Shown piece by piece: positions 54,472 through 64,000 of a DNA stretch of 64,000 nt. The DNA is taken from positions 5,456,001 to 5,520,000 of the forward strand of contig OY987250.1 of the NCBI GenBank assembly GCA_963920765.1. Reading direction: 5' to 3'. This DNA comes from Ulota crispa. Taxonomy: Eukaryota; Streptophyta; Bryopsida; Orthotrichales; Orthotrichaceae. A program made the position numbers and the translations under genes. The stretch's first letter is position 1. Every line of letters begins with the position of its first letter. The notes under the pieces are model-generated. The model searched no databases, had not been told where the DNA came from, and was given only the letters and a program-made list of their open reading frames with translations.

Positions 54472-55447
54472 CCCCTCATTGCCCAAGGTCCAAACATGCC
54501 TAAAAGCATCCTTGCTTTTGAAGTGTTGTAAATCTAAATGTCAATGAGGTATGAAAGTCTCAATTGTTCAATCTTATAGAGTGCATGTTGTAGATGATGC
54601 GGATCAATTTGGGGTCATTTGATCACATAGATTGCAAGATTATAATATTTTAGTGTTGAAAAAAGACATTGAGATTTTCCTAAAAACATGTTTGGGGGTG
54701 AAATTAGATTTCTAAACCTACTCAAATGAAAATTTTCTAAAACGTAAAGTGATTCTAAACCAATATACAAACACATTGGTGAAAGAAAATATCATTCAAT
54801 ATACTCAGTGTGTCCAAAATTGTTTTGAAATGTCAAAAAACAATGAGAAAAGGTAGCAAAAAATCACATCTATAGGTAAACCTCCCTCTACTAAAATGCT
54901 TCCCATTTATTTGTACCTTCTTGGATTGATATGAAATTTTAACAAAAAAAACTAGACTAGTATGCACGTCAACTCTTCCAATAAAAAAATATTGAAAAAA
55001 GACTTTGTATGAAGAAGTTATAAGCCACCAAAGTTCACTATAATGCAAAAATCTGTGGATTTTGAACTTTGAGTTGGTCCCAAACATTCAAAACAACTTG
55101 GATTGACATGAAAATTTTACCACAATTACTAAACTTTAAGGGGAACAAAACCCAAAAAATTTGATTGAAAACAAACATTTGATGAAAAAGACACAAATCC
55201 CCAAAGTTGCAACCATCACAACGCAGTGTGGTGAACTCAAATTGAACATATCAACTTTGAATGGTTTTGACAAACTCAATATATTTTAAATTGATCTAAA
55301 AAAATTACCATAGGAACTAGACTAGTGTGTACAACTTTACTAACAAATTTTATTGAATTTAAACAATAAATGCAAAAATTACAACATTTCAAAATTGGAT
55401 AGCCAGACTGTTAGAAGACACTTTTTATCCCCTTGAGGATTGAGGGG
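54472..55447. mobile_element. TTAA-flanked element, CCCCTCATT ends (976 bp)
   Basis: TTAA (54468-54471) precedes CCCCTCATTGCCCAAGG. The right end, reverse complemented, is TTAA then CCCCTCAATCCTCAAGG (TTAA 55448-55451). AT-rich, non-coding. The ends resemble those of 15826-16473. Confidence 0.8.
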
Positions 55448-55451
55448 TTAA

Positions 55452-55883
55452 GCCTTGAACCACGGGTTTTTTTAAACCAAGCTCGTTAATCCATTCGATT
55501 GGTTAATGGCATTAAACCAGAAACTACTACTCTTTTGTACTCGTTGGTTGTGTTTTAGTTGGAATCCAAGTGGTTCAAAGTTTAAGCTAATTTGTATTTT
55601 TCAAAAAAAAGGCACGAGGGATCATACATGCAATTTGAACCTCAATGGAGCAATTTGGCACTCATTTTTCCCAGAAAAAGCTTTTTCCAAGGCAGAACCT
55701 TGTCCAAAGGCATCAGTTCAGTAGGGAAGTTCTTGGTAAACTTGAAGTTCTGACCTTGTAAATTTGATCAACAACTCTCTACATTTGAATTGGCCAATGT
55801 GCTCACACAACTTTTATACTTAAGTTCAATACTACCCAATTTTCATACAGTTTATAGTTCAATATTACTTTAAAAAAAATTCC
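55452..55883. other. Unassigned intergenic DNA
   Basis: Nothing recognised. Confidence 0.4.
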
Positions 55884-56122
55884 TTAACCCTTGAACGCTA
55901 GGCTAGTCACCGTGATCAGCGTGGCAATAATAAATTCTACAATGATTTCAATGCATCATTGGTGTGGCAAGTGTCCAATTATTCCAAATGTCAATAAGGT
56001 GGAAGTACTCATATCCGATAACGCCCCATTCCCAACCAATAGGGGGTGCTATTTCCACCATGAGCAAGGATAGGTGCTTTGGAATGTGTTTTTTTGACTT
56101 TTTCAAGGTTGGGGCTACCTAA

Positions 56123-56314
56123 GTCATGCCACATGTTCCAAAGTGAGGTAGGAAGTAATGAGCTGAAAGTAATTTGGCTAGTAATAGAATTGCATATATC
56201 TGGACATTGGCAATGGGAGTCATGCCACATGTTCCAAAGTGAGGTAGGAAGTAATGAGCTAAAAGTAATTTGGCTAGTAACAGAATTGCATATATCTGGA
56301 CATTGGCAATGGGT
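56123..56314. repeat. 96-bp tandem duplication
   Basis: Two nearly identical 96-bp units starting gtcatgccacatgttccaaa. The open frames in both strands across it (56009-56392, 56079-56318, 56119-56337) are repeat artefacts. Confidence 0.9.
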
Positions 56315-56442
56315 GTAGAATACTTTTTGACTCCCAAAATTCATAGTAATTTCAACTTTGCAAATAAAATTATGAAATATTTGCAATCCCAATATTTCTT
56401 ATCTTCCTAGTTCCAACATGGGAAAAATAATTTTTGCCTTAA

Positions 56443-56514
56443 CCCATTAATGCCCAAGCAACCCATATGTGGTTGATTTCCAGTGTATTTTGGGAGTGTC
56501 CGGGCGTTAATGGG
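56443..56514. mobile_element. 72-bp TTAA-flanked mini-element
   Basis: Ends CCCATTAATGCCCAAGC and (reverse complement) CCCATTAACGCCCGG are flanked by TTAA (56439-56442 and 56515-56518). It consists of little more than two termini. Confidence 0.7.
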
Positions 56515-56829
56515 TTAAACTCTTTGTAGTTTTTTGCAAAATTGCTTAAGTTATCAGATATGGATGCTTCCACCTTAATACATGTTGATTTCATGAAAAT
56601 TGCAAGGACAGCATGGGACCTAACATTGTGGCTCTACACCTTCTCACAATTTGAGTTACCTAAAAATACTAGTAAATTTGGTGTGGTTGTTTTTTACTCC
56701 ATGATAGACCATGTTCCTATGATCACTTCTGGAAAAAATCAAGTAAAAAACTGCTTTTCTCTATTCTGCAGAATGTTTTTTCACGGCCAGCGGAAGTAAA
56801 ACGTTTGCCATTTAGGGGGCGTTTAGGGG

Positions 56830-57297
56830 TTAGAAGCATCATTCTAAACAACAAACTTGAAATGTTCAGCACTACAAGCATAAGCCCCTGCATGCATTAC
56901 TGCAATCTTTTTTTATTGTTCTAGCCGTAGGTGTTGGATTTTGCCTAGAAACCCGCGTACTTGTGATATAGTTTTCGTTCGTTACAACTGCTGTCGGCAG
57001 CAATATCTATTATTCGTCATGACATTTTTTAAATTACTTAAGAATAAACCAACTGTTGGGCTACGGATCAAATAAAATATTCCAAAGAAAAAGTTTGAAA
57101 TGAATTTATGCCAGGATGATTGAGCCTAAAAACATGCGAGTGACATCCATCGATCAACTTGTAGCGCACGTGCTGCCAAATGTTAGTTGTAATCATGAGA
57201 ATATGCACAGAACTTGCTCACAACATTTTGAACACTTTTCTTGTGCTCAGCATCTTTACAATGTACCGTCTATGGTCATCATAATAAAACGCAAGCA
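56830..57297. other. Unassigned intergenic DNA
   Basis: Nothing recognised. The 75-codon frame at 57116-57343 runs into the adjacent MITE and has no domain. Confidence 0.4.
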
Positions 57298-57693
57298 AGG
57301 TAGAAGCATCCATAAGCGTTGCGTCCCCATGCCTGTTATTTGACAATGGTAAGCCTAATCAATAAAAAACACAAATGGCTGTGGGTGACTGAGTAATGGT
57401 TATGAGTGATGAAGTGATGGTTGTGGGTGATTAACATGAGGTTTTGAGTACACATCTCACTATTTAAGAATCAACAACCCTTGTGATTAACATCTCTTAC
57501 ACATGGTTCCTACAATTTTAGTGATTTTGGACTTTGAAAAATCTTTGTGAACAAATGCTTGCAGTTGGAACCTTGAAATTGATGCCAATATTTTTGGTTT
57601 CCATTTCCTAACTTACAGTATTTATTCAAAGTTAGTCAATTGTTTTACCTACTCCAAAACCCTTATTTCCACGCTTATGGGTGCGCCTACCTC
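57298..57693. mobile_element. AGGTAGGA-family MITE copy 3
   Basis: Ends AGGTAGAAGCATCCATAAGC and (reverse complement) AGGTAGGCGCACCCATAAGC, with CA rather than TA on both sides (57296-57297, 57694-57695). Internal gtgatggttgtgggtgatt units occur as in the other two copies. 396 bp. Confidence 0.8.
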
Positions 57694-57695
57694 AA

Positions 57696-58160
57696 ACTTG
57701 AAGGTATCCTTCTCGCTTGAGAGAAAAAATAAAGAGGAAAGACCTCCAGGAAACGACACAAAAAAGAAAAGGAGAGAGCTTCTGTAGCAGCTGCGCTCCA
57801 AGACGCTTGATAATCTTTACCGACATGCAATTGAAGCAACTCATTGGTTACAGAAGACCAAAAGAAAAAGGTTAGCTGACCAAGCCGCCTCATGCAACCA
57901 GCAACAGTGCCGCCATTTGAAAGCACTCGACCTGGTCACTCCAGTAAGCTCACCGCCATGCCATGCTTTTCAATCAACATCGCGGAGCTCTGAATCTAAA
58001 TTCTCGTACACCTTGAGTAAGCTCCGAAATGATGAAGGAAGAAAATTAGCACCAACTCCAAATAATTGAACGAATTGAAATGGACAGGAAATTGAGAACC
58101 CTCGGCTACTCTAGCTCATTTAGTCAGTCTCCATTAAACAGAATCCAAACAAGAAGTCTT
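57696..58160. other. Unassigned intergenic DNA
   Basis: Nothing recognised. Confidence 0.4.
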
Positions 58161-58190
58161 CCTCTATTAACCCCTATTAACCCCTATTAA

Positions 58191-59114
58191 CCCCTAAATG
58201 CCCAAGGCACCTGGTGTCCAAAAAATTTCAGGAACCTTTTAAACCTTGTTGAAGACACAGATTTTACTGTTTTGAGGTTTTTTTTTTTTTTTTTGGAAAA
58301 GTTGCGCACTGAAGTAAGCTTCACCGTTCAAATTCAACTTTCTCCATATCTTGTTCCATTTGTTTTTGGTGGAAGGTTAACTACAAGCATACATTTTCTG
58401 TCATGAATAGTGTTGTGGATAGTGTCATGAATAGTGTCGTGAATAGTGTCACAGAGCTTATGAGAAGTTGCCACATTGAAAAGATGGGCATCAAGTTGAG
58501 CAAAAGGTGAAGATTTCCCTTGGGCACTACCTTGGGCAACAAGGGCCTTTTTTCTAAAATTTTGACATCTAACAAAGTCTAAAAGTACTTTTGGACTAAT
58601 TTCAATTGGAATGTCTTTGTTAATAAGATTAAAATCTATTCACTATTGAAAATCTTTCATTTGTAATGATTTTTGGTCAATAATTGAAGCTAAAAATTTC
58701 TTTGTATTAAATGGTTGCGTTTTGACAATTGCGTTGCAGGCTCATTTGTGAAATTGTGGTCATGGATTTGGAAGAGGGGCCGTTGGTTTTGAGATAACAA
58801 CAATAAACACTAAAGCATCCTAAGCAGTTGTTTCCCAATTTTGTATCCAAAAGTTGCCAATTTGCATTAGAAGTTTTGGGCAGCTCCAAAAAATGCAAAG
58901 AAATCCATACTCATCATCCTTCAATCACAAATATCTTAAAATCCGCGAGGCCATTCTGGACTCTTTTTTGGATAGTGCCATCTAGAAACCTTGAAGTTCA
59001 AAATTCAATGGTTACAATTTTATTTTGATGTTTAATAATGATCTTACAAGGACAATTCAAAAACTTCAAAAATGCATTCCAAAATCAAGAAATACACCCT
59101 TGGGCATTTAGGGG
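58191..59114. mobile_element. TTAA-flanked element, family A copy 2 (924 bp)
   Basis: CCCCTAAATGCCCAAGG ends are flanked by TTAA (58187-58190 and 59115-59118). Near-full-length relative of 4387-5289. The left end is preceded by two extra copies of TTAACCCCTA (from about 58167). The internal gaatagtgtc motif is expanded to about four units (58405-58452), compared with two in copy 1. Non-coding. Confidence 0.88.
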
Positions 59115-59301
59115 TTAAGGTAGGAGGCTTTAATTCAACTCAGGCTCTAAAATGGATCACCTTCTCAAATGTATTATTGTTGTACATGTTGTTTTTCATA
59201 GGCTTCAACAATGTACAGTCGGGTATTGAAGACTTACGAATTGCTTATATAAGCCAATTAGCTTTTTGTTTGAACATGGTGTAATATTGATCTCTTTTGG
59301 T

Positions 59302-59501
59302 NNNNNNNNNNNNNNNNNNNNNNNNNNNNNNNNNNNNNNNNNNNNNNNNNNNNNNNNNNNNNNNNNNNNNNNNNNNNNNNNNNNNNNNNNNNNNNNNNNN
59401 NNNNNNNNNNNNNNNNNNNNNNNNNNNNNNNNNNNNNNNNNNNNNNNNNNNNNNNNNNNNNNNNNNNNNNNNNNNNNNNNNNNNNNNNNNNNNNNNNNNN
59501 N
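59302..59501. other. Assembly gap (200 N)
   Basis: Exactly 200 unknown bases; translated frames across it are meaningless. It lies next to an inverted-repeat arm, which may have caused the break. Confidence 1.
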
Positions 59502-59811
59502 ACAATGTTTGAGTCAAACAACAAATTTTGATTTTCATAGAAAAATATGTATTTTACAAAATTTGGGCCTATCACTAGTTTCATTGAATCTTTTGCTAGT
59601 AAAATTTTTGTTACTTAAGGGGGTGTTTTTTAGCATGGAAGATGTGCATATGGATGTTTCCTACATATCCATGGAATCAAATCTCAAAAATTCATCACCA
59701 ATATTTTTCAATAAATCATCATGTAAAACCATGATTTTCTCACAAAAGAATTCACCAGAAATGGAGTTTTAAATTTCAAGAATTGAAATTTGGTACACTT
59801 GCTTTATATTA

Positions 59812-60272
59812 GGGGTAGTCACAGTGCTTTCAAGAATGGAGAGAGAATGGAGATTGAGAAGTTGTGGAGAGAAAGAAGGAGCCAATAGAAGCTCGTTCTT
59901 CATGAAGATGCTGTGACACCCCTATTTGTGTGTTTTGGAGAATGAGAATGGAGAATAGAGAATGGAGAATGGAGAATGAGAACAAAGAATGGAGAATGGT
60001 TTACTTAGAGAAAGGTAGCACGGTCAATGATTGGAGGAGCAGAAATAGCTAGCATGAAAAGTGATTCTCCAATGGGGAAAACGAGTAGATCATGGTAAGA
60101 AGTTCACACATTAAGTCATTCTCCACTCCATTCTTCACCTCTGGAGGAGAAGAATGGGAGGCTGGGAAGTTTCACACGCTAATCCTGGCCGAAGCTCCCG
60201 TAGCCACTAGCGACATGCCACCGCTAAGTTCTCATTCTCCAAACCACCGCAAGAAAGTGCCATGACTACCCC
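59812..60272. mobile_element. MITE with GGGGTAGTCA ends, copy 2
   Basis: Ends GGGGTAGTCACAG and (reverse complement) GGGGTAGTCATGGCA, flanked by TA (59810-59811, 60273-60274). The interior has repeated gagaatggagaat units. Related to 104-769. Confidence 0.75.
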
Positions 60273-60868
60273 TATTGCATAAGGATGCAATGATAAAATT
60301 TCCTACCAAAATAGATCAATTGTACACCATGTTCAAACAAAAAAGCTAACCGGCTTACATAAGGAGGTGATCCATTTTAGAGCCCTATGCCATTTCAACT
60401 TCAAAATTTCATAACTAATTCCACAAAGCTCCAAAAAAATATGAAACAACTTGGGTCAGATGCCAATTCCTCTTGTCTTTGAAGGAAAATTTACTGAAAA
60501 ATATTTCAAGAAATTTCACCGCCCCAAAATTCAGTTTCAGCCCTTTAATGATCCATTTATGAGCCTCCTACCTTAGTCTCACCAGAGCTATCTTCCCAAA
60601 GCTACCAAAGTTACTCCAATCATGCTACCAGACCATCCTGTCTCAATTCTGAGTATTGTATTGCAGGGGCCACTTCGCGTTCTTCGTTCTGGTTGCAGCT
60701 GCGGAGCCCATTCTACAGCTTGGAATTAACTGGCACTATTGACACTTCCGGTGTGGTTTCGTTAGTGACCGTCCACACGAGAAAGAAAAAAAAACTAGAC
60801 CAACGGATAAAACCGTATGTATCTGAGAAAGAGCCAAAGAGGGGCTAGAATAGAAAATAATTATGACA

Positions 60869-63800
60869 TCAGCGCTCTGAATTACTGAAATATATCACTA
60901 AAAAGTACACAAGGAATCCAGCTACCAAAATTCCACCGTAAAGGAGAGTTTGTGTAGACTGCACTGGTCTTGCATACTCCACTTTACAGCACCTCATCGA
61001 ATCCTTCTCCGCTGCTATCATATGTTCAACGTAGCTGCAAGGACAAACAAAACCACAAGAGATGAAGCATTCGCAATCAAGTGCAATGATGTAACTTATT
61101 GGGATAAAAAAGGACGGAGTAAGAGTAGAGATCTAACTTACTCTAGGGTGAACATAGCAGATTGCATAACAGCCGAAGAGTTTCCAAGGGCGTGCTGAAT
61201 TTGGTGATCGTATAACAGCGAAGACACTTGCACTAACTGATCTTCCAACGTGCTCAAGTAATTTTCCAGCCGCTCTATTTTGTCATGTGGCAAGGGTGCC
61301 GGCAATGCTGTCCGTTTCTTGTAGAACTTGTCTATCCAGAGCTCTACTTTGTTTTTCGCCTTCTCACCCTTCACCTCCTCTCCGAGAGGTGTGCGAAGGT
61401 AACTACTTATGAAGTCCTGGACTTGATCAGTACACTCCTTGATTGTGCTTAGTGCCATATGCACACGAGCGTATACTGCATTTCGCTGCACCATGCCAAA
61501 CAAACAATTACACACGCCAGACATACATTTTCTAGGAAAGAAAACTTTTTAAATCAAAAAGCAAAACACAGGTCTGTTCTTAAATAGCAATGTTTGTAAC
61601 TGAGTCACGAGATGCAGCCACAATTTGCAACTAATGGAGGAACAGTACATCAACACTTGGGCTTACTCTTGCAGTGTCGCGCAGCAGGTGGCTCACAGAA
61701 GATGTGTTTGAAAATGGACCAAAAGGATGATGACCTGAAGCCCATAGCCAATCGAGAACAGGGCGATCATGCATGTGCGACGCTCTCTCATAAGGTGCTA
61801 CCAATCCGCCGACTACAGCCGCAAGCCCTGCCACTATATGACGCTGTGGGGAGTTTGGAATTGCCTTCATTCTTTTAGTTTCTGACACAGCACTGTCACA
61901 TTCAAATAACGAAAGAGTGAAAATCTCATAAAGACGATAGACTGTCAATTTTCCTATAAATTAAAAAAGATGCTTTCACAGACATGCTGAATTCACTGGG
62001 TTTGAACGTGATAAACAATATAGAAAGACAGACGCTGGATTTGGATAATTCTGACAGAGAGAAGTTGATCAACCTCGTGGAAATAAAAGGGCTTGTGAGA
62101 CTAACCTGAGAGGAACAGGCTCTCCAGGATGTTGCAGGACAAACACAGCGTCATGACTCACCCACATGAGATTCTCTCCTTCCATCAGCAGCTGTGGATC
62201 CACTCCATCCAAGGATAACACAAACCTGCGATCCAGCCGAGACCAATGTTACGATTTAAAATATCATGAATTTTACAACCCATAATATAGGAATGACTTT
62301 TCTTCAAAAAGCTCCCCCTGAATGAGCCAGCGAATATATTAATACATGCTGAAATGAAGTCCATACTTACACAGGAATTACTCGGGTTCCATGAGACTTA
62401 GTAACCGGTAGGTCTGAAAGGTCTGACGGCCTACGATCTCGACCACTCCTTTTGGCATTCTTTTCCTGTCTTGATACTCCATACGGGCTTTTTTGTACAC
62501 GTGACTTGACAACATGCTCCTCTGGCTCACTGTTGGGCGGTTGATCCCAGTTAAAATTCTGTAATAGAATAACTTTACAAATCAGAAAAGCCCATATTAT
62601 TCAACAATGAAAAATACCAGGTGAAAGAAAGGTGCTTAAATCAATAAGAAATTCTCAGAATATACTCAACTTCCAAGCAAAGATTCACGTTTATACAACG
62701 TCAACGTCCTCTTCAACAACTGTGGCGGGAAGGACTACAATGATAAGATTCGGAGATTATATTAAATAGCGACGTTACCTGTTGTTTCTGCCTGAAGTAT
62801 CTCGTGGAAAGTTCAGGGTCAGCCATTTCCAGAATACCAGCAGCAAGTACATCAGCAGAATGCCGCATCTCCTGCATCGCCGGATCATCAGACATTAATC
62901 ACTTCCCGTCAGCTGCTTCTGTTACAACGATTGAACAAACTGCTGTGTCATCAAAATTGTCGATTTCTCTCAAGAAAAACTCTCGAGCTACAAAACCATT
63001 GTGGATCTGAGTACGTCTCTGCAATACTCCATATCGCAATCAAATGGACATGAGATCTACTGGAAACAATGACATGGGACACACCTCTCGCAACACAGCT
63101 CCGTCAAGGAAGGTCAGAGTTTTGGCATGAAAACGGCCATCTTCGCGGGTATCATGAGTGGACATTCCCCGCGTGGCTTTCGCCACAGCCATGGCCAGGC
63201 GTTCATGGTCATGTAAGCTGTGAACCCCTGCCACTACCATAACTTCTTGCCCGGGTTGCAACATCAATTTTACCTGCACAAACACAGAAAAATTTGATTG
63301 TTTAATAATCTAAATCAAAAGACTATGAAGCATAGGAACGCAGGAAACCTGCTACTCTACAGAACATATTTGAACTTATAGATAAATAAAAGGGGATATA
63401 TGAGTAGGAGTAAAAACGGTCTGAACACTTCTTAGGGTATATAGAGTTGCATCACAAGCAGGAGTTATGACTGTAAACATCAATCAAAAATTGCTACTAA
63501 GTGCTCTCAAGCACCTCTCTAGAGCTTAACATCTACCTCATATGTAATTTTACAGAATACACCGCTTCAAAGATTGAGGGTTTGCATGCATAATTTGCTG
63601 ACGTAAAACAAAAACTACATAAAAATAATCAGATTTGTAGCTCAATGATAGAATTTTCACAATGGCAAAAGAAGGCTCTTGAAAGTTTCGCTAAGGGTCT
63701 AGTTCTTAACTGCGAAACCTATCAAAGAACTGAATTAGGGGAGGGCAGTCATGGTCAAACCTGATGCCTTATTTCATCCATATCTATGCTGTGATTACTT

Positions 63801-63887
63801 CCAGGTTGAAGAAGATTGTAGTGCAAGTGATTTCGAAGAACAATAATAGGCACCAGCAAGCGTGAGGATACATCCACCGTATCAAAC
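60869..63887 (-). CDS. At5g58100-like membrane protein, 3' part (interrupted by a stop)
   Basis: Eight exons on minus (63887-63761, 63273-63085, 63018-62779, 62558-62371, 62225-62106, 61892-61667, 61485-61142, 61034-60869) join in phase to about 533 codons. The 5' part lies beyond the window. Conserved-looking stretches: FDTVDVSSRLLVPIIVLRNH, VIPVFVLSLDGVDPQLL, HDAVFVLQH, PNSPQRHIVAGLAAVVGGL, PVLDWLWASGHHPFGPFSNTS, YLRTPLGE, ELWIDKFYKK and SSLLYDH. The C terminus is a single membrane helix (about 20 residues, LLYGGILVAGFLVYFLVIYF) and a short tail. From memory this matches Arabidopsis At5g58100, a large single-pass protein that I recall being linked to pollen exine formation; the biochemical role is unknown. 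An in-frame TGA at 62899-62901 (between ADGK and LMSDD) interrupts exon 3 of the visible set, so the allele may be non-functional or the base wrong. Confidence 0.75.
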
Positions 63888-64000
63888 CTGTGAAGACCAC
63901 ATACTAAGTACAGCATCAGATATGCTATTCCTGCTTTGAAATGGACTGAAGAAAGAAACTAAAATGCTGCATGCATGTCTGTAAGCATGAAATAACGGAA

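Larger units (their letters stand above)
55888..56829. mobile_element. TTAA-type element with nested mini-element (942 bp)
   Basis: TTAA (55884-55887) precedes CCCTTGAACGCTAGG. The right end, reverse complemented, is CTAA then CCCCTAAACGCCCCC. Inside are a 96-bp tandem duplication (56123-56314) and a 72-bp mini-element (56443-56514) with its own TTAA flanks. Confidence 0.65.
59118..60573. mobile_element. TA-flanked element with AGGTAGGAGGCT ends, gapped
   Basis: Ends AGGTAGGAGGCTTTAAT and (reverse complement) AGGTAGGAGGCTCATAA are flanked by TA (59116-59117, 60574-60575). Inner arms also match: 'ctctaaaatggatcacct' and 'agctttttgtttgaacatggtgta' on the left recur inverted at about 60305-60390. 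The N gap at 59302-59501 and the MITE at 59812-60272 lie inside. Its left edge is also the right TTAA of the preceding element. Confidence 0.7.

Noticed and set aside
62899-62901. Selenocysteine at the TGA
   Set aside because: Land plants are generally considered to lack the selenocysteine system and the family is not a selenoprotein; a mutation or base error is simpler.

Overview
The window looks like gene-poor, AT-rich nuclear DNA of a land plant. Five host genes are recognisable, all split by GT-AG introns: plant-type phosphoenolpyruvate carboxylase (PEPC), ribokinase, a chloroplast-targeted protein of the Arabidopsis At4g37920 type, a leucine-rich-repeat protein, and the 3' half of a membrane protein resembling Arabidopsis At5g58100. 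The species cannot be fixed from the sequence. A seed-free plant is my guess only.

Layout. 1-20 kb has no host gene: it holds DNA transposon remnants, a minisatellite, a hAT transposase pseudogene (10.5-13.65 kb, minus) and a tandem array of joined MITEs (18.4-19.3 kb). 21.5-24.0 kb (plus) is a three-exon LRR gene whose introns carry foldback elements. 25.2-28.1 kb holds two abutting TTAA elements and a dead Tc1/mariner element. 28.6-35.5 kb (minus) is a complete ten-exon PEPC gene; its introns carry a mitochondrial atp1 fragment split by a MITE, two MULE-type MITEs, a TTAA element and a minisatellite. 36.9-40.8 kb (plus) is a five-exon ribokinase gene, divergent from PEPC, with a large minisatellite in intron 1. 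41.3-45.2 kb is a cluster of Tourist-like and foldback MITEs. 46.6-48.95 kb (plus) is the six-exon chloroplast protein gene, with a duplicated upstream region. 49-60.6 kb is mostly unassigned or transposon DNA, with a PIF/Harbinger ORF1 remnant at about 53.2-54.1 kb and a 200-N gap. 60.87-63.9 kb (minus) is the At5g58100-like gene, which has an apparent in-frame stop and runs off the right edge.

The most unusual theme is a set of about eleven non-autonomous elements ending in CCC(C/T)T and flanked by TTAA, the signature of piggyBac-type transposition. One sits in a 21-bp minisatellite whose period is restored when one TTAA is removed. No matching transposase is visible. Three MULE-type MITEs with perfect 9-bp target duplications, TA-flanked MITEs (one inside the atp1 fragment with exactly reconstructable target) and TTA/TAA-flanked Tourist-like MITEs show that at least four DNA-transposon superfamilies have been active here.

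The host genes do not form a pathway. PEPC (anaplerotic carbon fixation) and ribokinase (ribose salvage) are only neighbours, with start codons about 1.4 kb apart.
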